43,847 nt of DNA from Mycolicibacterium vinylchloridicum (GCF_013404075.1 NZ_JACBJQ010000045.1:1-43847); one strand, 5' to 3'. Positions 1-7,631 are shown, counted from the stretch's first letter. The notes: generated from the letters alone by a model not told the origin. A program made the numbers and translations.

Positions 1-8
1 TTTTTTTT
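1..8. other. Homopolymer T run at contig edge
   Basis: The first eight bases are all T and would add AAA lysine codons to the truncated lipoprotein. In GC-rich DNA at a contig end this is more likely assembly or read-end noise than genuine sequence (inference). Confidence 0.5.
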
Positions 9-224
9 AGTGATCACCGCACCCCCCAGGTTCTCCTCAGGGGTATCGTCGCCCGGCTCCGATTTGGTTAAGGGCCAGGGCGCCAGCTGCGGGGCGGTGG
101 TGAACGGCTGCGAGATGTCGTTGTTGAACTTCGCGCAGCCCGCCGACGCTCCGGCAACCCCTGTCACGACCGTCGTCGCACAGAACGCGGCCAGCACCCG
201 ACGGACCGACCGGCGTACCTGCAT
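1..224 (-). CDS. lppZ: LppZ-like lipoprotein, N-terminal fragment
   Basis: Minus-strand reading frame starting at ATG 222-224 and running off the contig. It encodes a lipoprotein signal peptide (Arg-rich n-region, hydrophobic stretch, lipobox ASAGC with Cys at about residue 30) followed by CAKFNNDISQPFTTAP, which resembles the mature start of M. tuberculosis LppZ (Rv3006), a membrane-anchored protein with a predicted sugar-dehydrogenase-like beta-propeller. Its divergent position from doxX matches that genome. Only about 74 residues are present, so the propeller is not visible; the last codons read into the terminal T run and may not be genuine. The start is supported by a TANNNT box exactly 7 nt upstream. 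Family call from N-terminal similarity and synteny. Confidence 0.75.
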   Translation of the reverse strand, partial: MQVRRSVRRVLAAFCATTVVTGVAGASAGCAKFNNDISQPFTTAPQLAPWPLTKSEPGDDTPEENLGGAVITKK

Positions 225-231
225 GCCCGCC

Positions 232-237
232 AGGTTA
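232..237 (-). promoter_or_regulatory. -10 box of lppZ, leaderless spacing
   Basis: TAACCT on the minus strand lies exactly 7 nt before ATG 224. This spacing puts the transcription start on the start codon. No convincing -35 element was seen. Confidence 0.45.
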
Positions 238-346
238 CGGATATCGCGCCGATGTTCGCCACGACGGTCCGTGCGCGGCGCAAAGTCCAGGCAATATTGC
301 CCGCTAGAAGCGCCGCTCAAATCCCCGATTTGCGGCGAACTGCACT

Positions 347-352
347 TACTCT
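347..352 (+). promoter_or_regulatory. -10 box of doxX, leaderless spacing
   Basis: TACTCT is followed by exactly 7 nt and then GTG 360, the start that also matches the mycobacterial DoxX N-terminus. This predicts a leaderless mRNA. No good -35 was seen. Confidence 0.5.
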
Positions 353-359
353 GACGTTC

Positions 360-1193
360 GTGACGAGTCAAGGCCACGATCCGCACTGGCAGCGCCCGGA
401 CGACTCCTCGGTTCGACCGGCGTCGGCCCAGCTAGTCGACCCGGAAGACGATCTGCCCTCGGCCACCTACGGTGGCGATTTCGAGACCACGACAATTCCC
501 CATTACGGCTCGGGACTGCCCGGTTCCACGCCGTCGTCGGGATATGACCTGCTGCACGATCCCGAGCCGTTGCCGTACGTGCAGCCACACATCGATCCGA
601 CCCCGTCGCAGGCCTCTCCGATGGAGATCGAGCCCATCGACGCCGAGGAACGCGCCAAGGCTGCCGGCAAGCGGGGCACCCAGGACCTCGGCCTGCTGCT
701 ATTGCGGGTGGTCGTCGGCGCGGTGTTCATCGGCCACGGACTGCAGAAGGCCTTCGGCTGGTGGGGTGGGCAGGGCCTGGACGGTTTCAAGACCGCGCTG
801 GCCGACGCCGGCTATCAGCACGCCGGCGTGCTCACCTACGTCGGTGCGGGCGCCCAGATCCTGGTGGGTGTCCTGCTGGTGATCGGGCTGTTCACGCCGC
901 TGGCCGCAGCCGGCGGCGTGGCCTATCTGGTCAACAGCCTGCTGACGATCCTCGCCGCGCAGCGCCAGGACGGCTACCTCGCCGTCTTCGGCCCCGACGG
1001 CATCGAATACCTGCTGGTGCTGATCGCTGCGGCCTCGGCGGTCATCCTCGTCGGACCGGGCCGCTACGGATTCGACGGCGGACGCGGCTGGGCCCGTCGT
1101 CCGTTCATCGGCTCGTTCGTCGTGCTGCTCCTCGGTATCGGCGGCGGCGTCGCGGCGTGGTTCTTCCTGCACGGCAACAACCCGCTGTCGTAG
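360..1193 (+). CDS. doxX: DoxX family membrane protein
   Basis: 277-residue protein. About 100 N-terminal residues are polar and Pro/Asp-rich (cytoplasmic tail); then comes a DoxX domain with about five membrane segments, beginning near GTQDLGLLLLRVVVGAVF and including the conserved HGLQKAFGWWGGQGLDGF. Its M. tuberculosis counterpart (Rv3005c) is reported to act with SodA and the thiosulfate sulfurtransferase SseA in a membrane-associated oxidative-stress complex; that role is transferred, not visible here. GTG 360 was chosen because the encoded VTSQ...DPHWQRPD matches the family start and a -10 box sits 7 nt upstream; an in-frame ATG at 252 would add residues not typical of the family. It is divergent from lppZ and convergent with cfp6. 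Confidence 0.9.
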   Translation: MTSQGHDPHWQRPDDSSVRPASAQLVDPEDDLPSATYGGDFETTTIPHYGSGLPGSTPSSGYDLLHDPEPLPYVQPHIDPTPSQASPMEIEPIDAEERAKAAGKRGTQDLGLLLLRVVVGAVFIGHGLQKAFGWWGGQGLDGFKTALADAGYQHAGVLTYVGAGAQILVGVLLVIGLFTPLAAAGGVAYLVNSLLTILAAQRQDGYLAVFGPDGIEYLLVLIAAASAVILVGPGRYGFDGGRGWARRPFIGSFVVLLLGIGGGVAAWFFLHGNNPLS

Positions 1194-1199
1194 AGCCAG

Positions 1200-1607
1200 C
1201 TATTCGTAGGGGTTCGGCACCCGTCCGCCGCTGGCCTCGGCCAGCAGCGGCAGCACTGCGAACGTGACTGCCGGGAGCGGCATCTCGGACCCGTCGCGCA
1301 GCCGCGCCCGAGCCCACGAGCTGCGGTCGAACCGCAGACCGTCGACCTCATCCCAGCTCACTGTGCGGCTACTCAGCAGCGTGCGCGCGGTCAGCGTGTC
1401 CCGGTCGGCGATCGTGCGCAATCGCACGATCGCGTACGACGCGATGATCGGCAGGACCATGAAGATCGCGCCCCAGGTGGGAAACATCGTGATCATCACC
1501 AACAGGCAGAGTGCGAGGAAGCCCGAGGCGAAGTGCGCCATCGGCGACATCCGGATCACGAGGGGTTTCGCGGTGGCCGAGGGATCGGGTGCGCGACGGG
1601 AGGGCAT
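1200..1607 (-). CDS. cfp6: Small membrane protein with bacterial PH-like domain (Cfp6 family)
   Basis: 135-residue protein. Two closely spaced hydrophobic segments (about residues 25-65, including FASGFLALCLLVMITMFP) form a hairpin in the membrane; the C-terminal half, with DTLTARTLLSSRTVSWDEV and a WARARLRDG stretch, fits the small bacterial PH-like domain found in the Cfp6 / low-molecular-weight antigen 6 family (Rv3004). Function unknown; the M. tuberculosis protein was first noticed in culture filtrate. It ends 6 nt from the doxX stop (convergent) and is divergent from the ilv promoter. The start ATG 1607 has a GGGAAG sequence about 9 nt upstream. Confidence 0.8.
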   Translation of the reverse strand: MPSRRAPDPSATAKPLVIRMSPMAHFASGFLALCLLVMITMFPTWGAIFMVLPIIASYAIVRLRTIADRDTLTARTLLSSRTVSWDEVDGLRFDRSSWARARLRDGSEMPLPAVTFAVLPLLAEASGGRVPNPYE

Positions 1608-1658
1608 GGCGCCATCTTCCCACCATCGCCGCGGCCGCTGCCGCGGCCAGGGCGGGAT

Positions 1659-1688
1659 TTGACGCTTGACCTGTGCGGAGGCTACCGT
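1659..1688 (+). promoter_or_regulatory. Promoter of the ilv leader and ilvBNC operon
   Basis: TTGACG (1659-1664), an 18-nt spacer and TACCGT (1683-1688) form a near-consensus housekeeping promoter. The predicted transcription start falls at about 1695-1697, on or next to the ATG of the leader peptide. Confidence 0.65.
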
Positions 1689-1696
1689 CGCAGGTT

Positions 1697-1768
1697 ATGA
1701 AGTCCGGCGGAATGCTCGTAGTAATTGGCCAGCGCGTTGGTGTCGCGCTTGCCCCGACACGGGCATAG
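1697..1768 (+). CDS. ilv leader peptide (attenuation sensor), 23 codons
   Basis: Short frame from ATG 1697 to TAG 1766-1768. The peptide begins MKSGGMLVVIGQRVGVALAP and is rich in branched-chain residues: a consecutive Leu-Val-Val-Ile run (codons 1715-1726), then further Val and Leu codons (eight Leu/Val/Ile of 23). It lies between a strong promoter and a terminator hairpin upstream of ilvB, the layout of classical branched-chain attenuators; related leaders are known upstream of ilvB in Corynebacterium. The start lies 8 nt after the -10 box, so translation is probably leaderless; an in-frame ATG at 1712 directly before LVVI is an alternative. Stalling at scarce Leu/Val/Ile-tRNA would change folding downstream (inference). 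Confidence 0.7.
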   Translation: MKSGGMLVVIGQRVGVALAPTRA

Positions 1769-1788
1769 CCACACGCACCAGCGCGCAA

Positions 1789-1823
1789 CCCTCGTACAGC
1801 CGCCGAGCTGACGGGGGTTTTTT
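1789..1823 (+). terminator. Attenuator terminator upstream of ilvB
   Basis: Stem CCCTCGT (1789-1795), one bulged A, CAGC (1797-1800), loop of 6, GCTG (1807-1810), ACGGGGG (1811-1817), followed by six T (1818-1823). A canonical intrinsic terminator with a U tract is unusual in mycobacteria and sits between the leader peptide and ilvB. Upstream, 1732-1742 can pair with 1776-1786 (11 bp, one G-U), and 1739-1748 can pair imperfectly with 1781-1790, overlapping the base of the terminator stem. Confidence 0.7.
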
Positions 1824-1873
1824 CTTGCCCGAGAGAATGATCAGCAACGAAGACGATGGAAAAGGACCAGACC

Positions 1874-3736
1874 GTGAGCGCACCCACGACGCGACCACCC
1901 GAGCCGACGGCATCCGCGGACAGCGCAGCTGCGGCGCACACCGCCGGTAAGAACGGCGCGACCCCCGCCAAGCGCGTCGCCCCGCAGCAGCTCACGGGCG
2001 CCCAGGCGGTAGTCCGCTCGCTGGAGGAACTCGGCGTCGACACCATCTTCGGGATCCCCGGCGGTGCGGTGCTGCCGGTCTACGACCCGTTGTTCGACTC
2101 GCAGAAGCTGCGCCACGTTCTGGTCCGCCACGAGCAGGGCGCCGGCCATGCCGCCAGCGGCTATGCGCACGCCACCGGCAAGGTGGGCGTGATGATGGCC
2201 ACGTCGGGTCCCGGTGCCACCAACCTGGTGACTCCGCTGGCCGATGCGCAGATGGATTCGATCCCGGTGGTCGCCATCACCGGGCAGGTCGGTCGCACCC
2301 TGATCGGTACCGACGCCTTCCAGGAAGCGGACATCTCCGGCATCACCATGCCGATCACCAAGCACAATTTCCTGGTGCGTAACGGCGACGACATCGCGCG
2401 GGTGATCGCCGAGGCGTTCCACATCGCCTCCACCGGCCGTCCCGGCGCGGTGCTCGTCGACATCCCCAAGGACATCCTGCAGGGCCAGTGCACCTTTGCC
2501 TGGCCGCCGCAGATCGATCTGCCCGGCTACAAGCCCAACACCAAGCCGCACAGCCGCCAGATCCGGGCGGCGGCCAAGCTGATCGCCGAGGCGCGCAAGC
2601 CGGTGCTCTATGTCGGCGGCGGTGTGATCCGCGGTGAGGCCACCGAGGAGCTGCTGGATCTGGCCGAGCTGACGGGCATCCCGGTGGTCACCACGTTGAT
2701 GGCGCGCGGCGCCTTCCCGGACAGCCACCCTCAGAACATGGGCATGCCGGGTATGCACGGGACCGTCGCCGCGGTGGCGGCCCTGCAGAAGAGTGATCTG
2801 CTGATCGCTCTGGGTGCCCGGTTCGACGACCGGGTGACCGGCAAGCTGGATTCCTTTGCCCCCGAGGCCAAAGTGATCCACGTCGACATCGACCCGGCGG
2901 AGATCGGCAAGAACCGCAATGCCGACGTGCCGATCGTCGGCGACGTCAAGCTGGCGATCACTGAGCTCACCGAGTCGTTGCGGAAGACGGGCGGGACGCC
3001 GAAGGCCAACCAGGACAACTGGTGGGAGTACCTGTCGGGCATCCGGGCCACCTACCCGTTGAGCTACGACCCGCAGCATGACGGCAGCCTCAGCCCGGAA
3101 TACGTCATCTCCCAGCTGGGCAAGATCGCCGGGCCGGATGCCATCTACGTGGCCGGCGTCGGTCAGCACCAGATGTGGGCCGCGCAGTTCATCTCCTACG
3201 AGAAGCCGCGCACCTGGCTGAATTCCGGCGGTCTTGGCACCATGGGCTTCGCCGTCCCGGCCGCCATGGGCGCCAAGATGGCCCGGCCCGAGGCCGAGGT
3301 GTGGGCGATCGATGGTGACGGCTGCTTCCAGATGACCAATCAGGAGTTGGCCACGTGCGCGGTCGAAGGGGTACCCATCAAGGTCGCGCTGATCAACAAC
3401 GGCAACCTGGGCATGGTGCGCCAATGGCAGACGCTGTTCTACGAAGAGCGATACAGCCAAACCGATCTGGCGACCCACAGCCACCGCATCCCGGACTTCG
3501 TCAAGCTGGCCGAGGCTTACGGATGCGTCGGATTGCGTTGCGAGCGTGAGGAAGACGTGATCGACGTGATCAACCAGGCCCGGGCGATCAACGACCGCCC
3601 GGTGGTCATCGACTTCATCGTCGGGGCCGACGCCCAGGTGTGGCCGATGGTGGCCGCGGGTTGCGGTAACGACGAGATCATGGCGGCGCGCAACATCCGC
3701 CCGCTGTTCGACGACAACGAGGAAGGCCGGGCCTGA
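1874..3736 (+). CDS. ilvB: Acetolactate synthase, large (catalytic) subunit
   Basis: 620-residue ThDP- and FAD-dependent acetohydroxyacid synthase catalytic subunit. It condenses pyruvate with pyruvate or 2-ketobutyrate in the first common step of Val/Leu/Ile synthesis. Visible motifs: FGIPGGAVLPVYD near residue 60, the catalytic Glu in RHEQGAGHAASGYA (Glu87), MPGMHGT, RFDDRVTG, and the ThDP motif GDGCFQMTNQE through NNGNLG near residues 480-510. The N-terminal 35 residues are low-complexity. GTG 1874 was chosen because AAAAGGA lies 8 nt upstream and VSAPT matches the family start; an in-frame ATG at 1856 is an alternative. Its stop overlaps the ilvN start by one base (TGATG), implying translational coupling. 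Expression is probably governed by the upstream attenuator. Confidence 0.97.
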   Translation: MSAPTTRPPEPTASADSAAAAHTAGKNGATPAKRVAPQQLTGAQAVVRSLEELGVDTIFGIPGGAVLPVYDPLFDSQKLRHVLVRHEQGAGHAASGYAHATGKVGVMMATSGPGATNLVTPLADAQMDSIPVVAITGQVGRTLIGTDAFQEADISGITMPITKHNFLVRNGDDIARVIAEAFHIASTGRPGAVLVDIPKDILQGQCTFAWPPQIDLPGYKPNTKPHSRQIRAAAKLIAEARKPVLYVGGGVIRGEATEELLDLAELTGIPVVTTLMARGAFPDSHPQNMGMPGMHGTVAAVAALQKSDLLIALGARFDDRVTGKLDSFAPEAKVIHVDIDPAEIGKNRNADVPIVGDVKLAITELTESLRKTGGTPKANQDNWWEYLSGIRATYPLSYDPQHDGSLSPEYVISQLGKIAGPDAIYVAGVGQHQMWAAQFISYEKPRTWLNSGGLGTMGFAVPAAMGAKMARPEAEVWAIDGDGCFQMTNQELATCAVEGVPIKVALINNGNLGMVRQWQTLFYEERYSQTDLATHSHRIPDFVKLAEAYGCVGLRCEREEDVIDVINQARAINDRPVVIDFIVGADAQVWPMVAAGCGNDEIMAARNIRPLFDDNEEGRA

Positions 3737-4245
3737 TGGGAAACACTGTCACCCATACCCTTTCGGTGCTTGTCGAGGACAAGCCCGGTGTGCTGGCGCG
3801 TGTCGCCGCGCTGTTTTCCCGGCGCGGCTTCAACATCGAGTCGCTGGCCGTCGGCGCCACCGAGCAGAAGGACATGTCGCGGATGACGATCGTGGTCACC
3901 GCCGAGGAGACGCCGCTCGAGCAGATCACCAAGCAGCTCAACAAGCTGATCAACGTGATCAAGATCGTCGAGCAGGACGGCGACAACTTTGTCGCGCGCG
4001 AGCTCGCGCTGATCAAGGTTCGCGCCGACGCAGGCACCCGCAGCCAGGTCATCGAGGCGGTGAACCTGTTCCGGGCCAAGGTCATCGACGTCTCGACCGA
4101 GTCGCTGACCGTCGAGGCCACCGGCACCCCGGAGAAGCTCGAGGCGCTGCTCCGGGTGCTCGAGCCCTATGGCGTCCGTGAGATCGTGCAGTCCGGCGTG
4201 GTGGCGCTGTCGCGCGGTCCCCGCGGGATGACGAACACCAAGTAA
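3736..4245 (+). CDS. ilvN: Acetolactate synthase, small (regulatory) subunit
   Basis: 169 residues. The N-terminal ACT domain (about residues 6-80, with LSVLVEDKPGVLARVAALFS and GFNIESLAVG) binds valine for feedback inhibition and activates IlvB; the C-terminal half is the AHAS regulatory-subunit domain (ELALIKVRADAGTRSQ). Length is typical. It overlaps ilvB by one base and is followed 39 nt later by ilvC, forming the ilvBNC operon. Confidence 0.96.
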   Translation: MGNTVTHTLSVLVEDKPGVLARVAALFSRRGFNIESLAVGATEQKDMSRMTIVVTAEETPLEQITKQLNKLINVIKIVEQDGDNFVARELALIKVRADAGTRSQVIEAVNLFRAKVIDVSTESLTVEATGTPEKLEALLRVLEPYGVREIVQSGVVALSRGPRGMTNTK

Positions 4246-4284
4246 AGACCCCACCGAAGTAACCAAAGAAAGGTAAAGGCCACC

Positions 4285-5307
4285 GTGGCTTCAAATCCCA
4301 TTGAGATGTTCTATGACGATGATGCCGACCTGTCGATCATTCAAGGTCGCAAGGTCGGGGTGATCGGTTACGGCAGCCAGGGCCACGCCCATTCGCTGAG
4401 CCTGCGTGACTCCGGTGTGCAGGTGAAGGTCGGCCTCAAAGAGGGCTCCAAGTCGCGCGAGAAGGTCACCGAGCAGGGCCTCGAGGTCGACACCCCGGCC
4501 GAGGTCGCCAAGTGGGCCGACGTCATCATGCTGCTGGCGCCCGACACCGCGCAGGCCGAGATCTTCCGCAACGACATCGAGCCCAACCTCGAAGCCGGCA
4601 ACGCGCTGTTCTTCGGCCACGGTCTGAACATCCACTTCGGTCTGATCAAGCCGCCCGCCAATGTCACGATCGGCATGGTCGCCCCGAAGGGCCCCGGCCA
4701 CCTGGTGCGCCGCCAGTTCGTCGACGGCAAGGGTGTGCCCTGCCTGATCGCCGTCGAGCAGGATCCGACCGGCGAGGGTCAGGCGCTCGCGCTGTCCTAC
4801 GCCAAGGGCATCGGCGGCGCCCGGGCCGGCGTCATCAAGACCACCTTCAAGGACGAGACAGAGACCGACCTCTTCGGTGAGCAGGCCGTGTTGTGCGGTG
4901 GCACAGAGGAACTCGTCAAGACCGGCTTCGACGTCATGGTCGAGGCGGGCTACGCCCCCGAGCTGGCCTACTTCGAGGTGCTGCACGAGCTCAAGCTGAT
5001 CGTCGACCTGATGTACGAGGGCGGCATCGCGCGGATGAACTACTCGGTGTCCGACACCGCCGAGTTCGGTGGCTACCTGTCCGGCCCGCGGGTCATCGAT
5101 GCCGACACCAAGAAGCGGATGAAGGACATCCTCTCCGACATCCAGGACGGCACCTTCGTCAAGCGCCTGGTCGCCAACGTCGAGGGCGGCAACAAGGAGC
5201 TCGAGGGCCTGCGCAAGAAGAACGCCGAGCACCCGATCGAGGTCACCGGCAAGAAGCTGCGCGACCTGATGAGCTGGGTCGATCGGCCGATCACCGAAAC
5301 CGCTTAG
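4285..5307 (+). CDS. ilvC: Ketol-acid reductoisomerase (class I)
   Basis: 340 residues. Converts acetolactate / acetohydroxybutyrate to dihydroxy-acids using NADPH and Mg2+, the second common step of branched-chain synthesis. Rossmann motif GYGSQG at residues 28-33, FGHGLNIHFG with the conserved His, then the knotted C-terminal domain with the metal-binding DETETDLFGEQ and SVSDTAEFGGY. The length matches short class I enzymes. GTG 4285 is preceded by AAAGAAAGG about 11 nt upstream; MFYDDDADLS at residue 8 is where some homologues are annotated to begin. Last gene of the operon, ended by a long hairpin. Confidence 0.96.
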   Translation: MASNPIEMFYDDDADLSIIQGRKVGVIGYGSQGHAHSLSLRDSGVQVKVGLKEGSKSREKVTEQGLEVDTPAEVAKWADVIMLLAPDTAQAEIFRNDIEPNLEAGNALFFGHGLNIHFGLIKPPANVTIGMVAPKGPGHLVRRQFVDGKGVPCLIAVEQDPTGEGQALALSYAKGIGGARAGVIKTTFKDETETDLFGEQAVLCGGTEELVKTGFDVMVEAGYAPELAYFEVLHELKLIVDLMYEGGIARMNYSVSDTAEFGGYLSGPRVIDADTKKRMKDILSDIQDGTFVKRLVANVEGGNKELEGLRKKNAEHPIEVTGKKLRDLMSWVDRPITETA

Positions 5308-5315
5308 CCCACACG

Positions 5316-5364
5316 GATTTCGGCGCGGTTTCGAGCGCTGCTCGCTCGAAACCGCGCCGAAGTC
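5316..5364. terminator. 22-bp stem bidirectional terminator between ilvC and PGRS-like gene
   Basis: Inverted repeat: arms 5316-5337 and 5343-5364 pair over 22 positions (one G-U) around the 5-nt loop CTGCT. The core TTCGGCGCGGTTTCGAGCG pairs perfectly. It lies between the convergent stops of ilvC and the glycine-rich gene, so it can serve both strands. There is no U tract. Confidence 0.75.
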
Positions 5365-5370
5365 GGTGGT

Positions 5371-6846
5371 TCAAGCGGGTCCGCCCGTTCCGCCGGTTCC
5401 GCCGGCCCCGCCTGAGGTTCCATTGGCAGGTCCGCCGGTTCCACCGGGGCCCCCTGCACCGCCAGAGCTCGCACCGCCGTCGCCACCGAGTCCGCCCGTT
5501 CCTCCAGCGGTTCCACCGTCGCCGCCGGTTCCGCCGGTTCCGCCGATCCCGCCGGTCCCATTCGTTCCGTTGTTCCCGCCGGTACCCCCGTAGCCGCCTT
5601 CGCCACCGCGGCCACCGACACCCCCGGTGGTGAGGCCGGTGGCGCCGTGCCCACCAGCGCCACCAGTTCCACCGGTTCCACCGTCGCCGTTCTCACCGCC
5701 GGTGCCCCCGGTGCCGCCGGTGCCGCCAATGCCGCCGCGACCGCCGACAGGCGTGTCAGGAAAGCCTTGGCCCCCTTGACCGCCGTCGCCCCCACGACCG
5801 CCGTCACCGTTTGTGCCGCCGGTTCCGCCGGTGCCGCCCGCTCCGCCGCGACCGCCGGTGGCGCCGATGGTGACCGTGGCGTCCAGCGTGAGACCGGTGC
5901 CGCCGGTGCCGCCCTGGCCCCCTTCACCACCGTTGCCGGTGACACTTCCGCCGTCGCCGCCTCTGCCGCCGGCTCCGCCCGTCCCGCTTGAAACACCGGT
6001 CGGGCTCGGTATTCCATCGCCGCCGCGGCCCCCGGTGCCCCCGTTGCCGCCGGTGCCGCCGCCGGCGCCGCCGTCTCCTCCGGTACCGCTACCGAAGCCG
6101 CCCTCGCCGCCGGTGCCGCCGTCACCATCGGTCCCGTCGGCGCCGGGGCTGCCGACGAGTCCGCTGTGTCCGCCGGTGCCGCGGGTTCCCCCGGTGCCTC
6201 CGGTTCCGCCTCTGGCGCCGAGATCACCTCCGTAGCCGCCGGTTCCGCCGCTGCCGCCGACCCCGCCGCGCCCGCCGGTTCCGACCAACGCGCCGCCGTC
6301 GCCGCCGTCGCCCCCATCGCCGCCTTGGCCGCCGGTGCCTCCGTTGCCGTTTACGGGGGCAACACCACCGGTGAGACCGGCGCCGCCCGCTCCGCCGGCG
6401 CCGCCGTTGCCGATGACCCGACCACCGTTGCCGCCGTCACCGCCATCTTGGCCGGCCGCCCCGTCAGCCCCGTTGCCGCCATTGCCGATAAGCCATCCGC
6501 CATTCCGGCCGTCGGCTCCCGGTACGGCGCCGTCAGCCCCGTTGCCGACCGCGCCCAATGTGACGATCAGTAGCAGGCTGTTGAGCGGGTCGCTTCCGGT
6601 GGCGGCGGCCAGCGCCAGGGGCGTCGGCGTGCCTAGGGTGAAGGTCGACGTGTCCGCCGCGGGGAGATCCGCGGGAGCGGTGCACGGCAGCAACGGTCCG
6701 CACAGATCGGACTCGCCGGAGGTCAGTCGTATTTGGAAATGTGCGGATTGAATGCGCGTATCGTCCACCGCCGGAACCGTCTGCGTCACCAGCGCCAAGG
6801 CGGTTCCGGCTGCGGTTAATGCGCATGTCGCGATGCGTATCGTCAT
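5371..6846 (-). CDS. Secreted PGRS-like glycine-rich repeat protein without a PE domain
   Basis: 491 residues. An N-terminal signal peptide (MTIRIATCALTAAGTALALV, probable cleavage near residue 27) leads to a short unique region with a Cys pair (LCGPLLPC) and an Ala/Pro/Thr stretch. From about residue 95 to the end it is almost entirely GG-x repeats (GGTGGTGG, GGDGG, GGAGG, with periodic NGGAGG, GRGG and GNNG blocks), as in PGRS domains where glycine-rich loops wind into a beta-helix. There is no PE domain (no N-terminal Pro-Glu helical pair), so export would be by Sec/Tat rather than ESX-5. Function unknown. ATG 6846 has GGGGGG about 8 nt upstream; a GTG at 6873 is less likely. Strong codon-level repetition makes this stretch prone to indels or misassembly. 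Confidence 0.8.
   Translation of the reverse strand: MTIRIATCALTAAGTALALVTQTVPAVDDTRIQSAHFQIRLTSGESDLCGPLLPCTAPADLPAADTSTFTLGTPTPLALAAATGSDPLNSLLLIVTLGAVGNGADGAVPGADGRNGGWLIGNGGNGADGAAGQDGGDGGNGGRVIGNGGAGGAGGAGLTGGVAPVNGNGGTGGQGGDGGDGGDGGALVGTGGRGGVGGSGGTGGYGGDLGARGGTGGTGGTRGTGGHSGLVGSPGADGTDGDGGTGGEGGFGSGTGGDGGAGGGTGGNGGTGGRGGDGIPSPTGVSSGTGGAGGRGGDGGSVTGNGGEGGQGGTGGTGLTLDATVTIGATGGRGGAGGTGGTGGTNGDGGRGGDGGQGGQGFPDTPVGGRGGIGGTGGTGGTGGENGDGGTGGTGGAGGHGATGLTTGGVGGRGGEGGYGGTGGNNGTNGTGGIGGTGGTGGDGGTAGGTGGLGGDGGASSGGAGGPGGTGGPANGTSGGAGGTGGTGGPA
5380..6560. repeat. PGRS-type GGC-rich imperfect repeat tract
   Basis: About 1.2 kb of imperfect 9-nt-periodic repeats (plus-strand units such as GCCGCCGGTTCCGCC and CCGCCGGTGCC) encoding Gly-Gly-X on the minus strand. 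Sequence composition is the typical PGRS pattern. Confidence 0.8.
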
Positions 6847-7035
6847 GAAATTGGCCCCCCGGCTCGGTGTCACAGGGTCTGCCTGCGACGTACGCTGAGC
6901 CTTGCATCGGGCTGAACGCGGAGGTTCAGTAGTCGGCTACGCAAAAACCCCGCGGGAGCACTCAATTGGTGTTGGACGGCGGTCGTCGCGTCCGATGCGG
7001 TCGTCCTCTCGCGACCATCGCAATACTCGGTGGCT

Positions 7036-7617
7036 TCAGTTTCGAGGTGTCACGACACGCGTGAACGGGTGGGCTCGCCACATCCGGGCGGTCAGCAGGA
7101 TCGGCACGATGATGTAGGGCAGGTTGTACGCAAGCGCCTTGGGCACGTTGGTGAACGTGTAGTCGTAGGCCGCGTTGCAGACCGCCTGGAAAAGCGGTGC
7201 GTCCCCGGCGAATCCGACCATCACCACGATGAAGGTCGTCTGCACGACCATGCCCGTGTAGATGAAGGACGGCTTGCGGATCCACTCCCGTCCCCGGATG
7301 AAGCAGTAGACGAGCAGCACGTAGAACGTTCCGAAGACGAGGGCGGACACGCTGGCGCCGACCTGGAGGAAGCGCGGGTTGGCGATCAGCAGCGGGTCGG
7401 TGCCGCCGGCGTAGACGTGATACACGACGCGAGCGAGGAAGAAGTCGGAGTCCGGGTCGGGCCGGGCCACCATGTTGACGATGTCGCCGGTGAACGAGGA
7501 CCCGATGAACATGGTGAACACGACGATGAAGAACCAGTCGTAGCGACGCTCGCGCAGCGGGATCGGACGGCGCGGAACGCCCGACTCGGTGGTGGTTGCG
7601 GCCGGGGAGATAGTCAT
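7036..7617 (-). CDS. EXPERA/TMEM97-like four-helix membrane protein
   Basis: 193 residues with four predicted membrane helices (YDWFFIVVFTMFIG; VSALVFGTFYVLLVYCFI; PSFIYTGMVVQTTFIVVMVG; LPYIIVPILLTARMW). Corresponds by position to M. tuberculosis Rv3000, a conserved transmembrane protein of unknown function. Spacing and motifs recall the EXPERA fold of eukaryotic TMEM97/sigma-2 receptor and emopamil-binding protein: an early helix ending in Asp (SSFTGDIV), DPLL with P-x-F before helix 2, FIRGREWIRKPSFIY before helix 3, and LPYIIVP in helix 4. Those relatives bind or isomerise sterols; whether this one does is unknown. The start ATG 7617 lies 8 nt after TAGCAT on the same strand. Confidence 0.7.
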   Translation of the reverse strand: MTISPAATTTESGVPRRPIPLRERRYDWFFIVVFTMFIGSSFTGDIVNMVARPDPDSDFFLARVVYHVYAGGTDPLLIANPRFLQVGASVSALVFGTFYVLLVYCFIRGREWIRKPSFIYTGMVVQTTFIVVMVGFAGDAPLFQAVCNAAYDYTFTNVPKALAYNLPYIIVPILLTARMWRAHPFTRVVTPRN

Positions 7618-7625
7618 GGCCGCTG

Positions 7626-7631
7626 ATGCTA
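7626..7631 (-). promoter_or_regulatory. -10 box of the EXPERA-like gene
   Basis: TAGCAT on the minus strand, 8 nt before ATG 7617, consistent with a leaderless transcript. Confidence 0.35.

Noticed and set aside
1841..3484. 547-codon open frame antisense to ilvB
   Set aside because: Mirror of a conserved coding gene in high-GC DNA; low-complexity His/Arg/Asp-rich translation with no recognisable domain.
5371..6846. PE_PGRS gene
   Set aside because: The N-terminus is a signal peptide without the PE helical pair, so it is called PGRS-like only.
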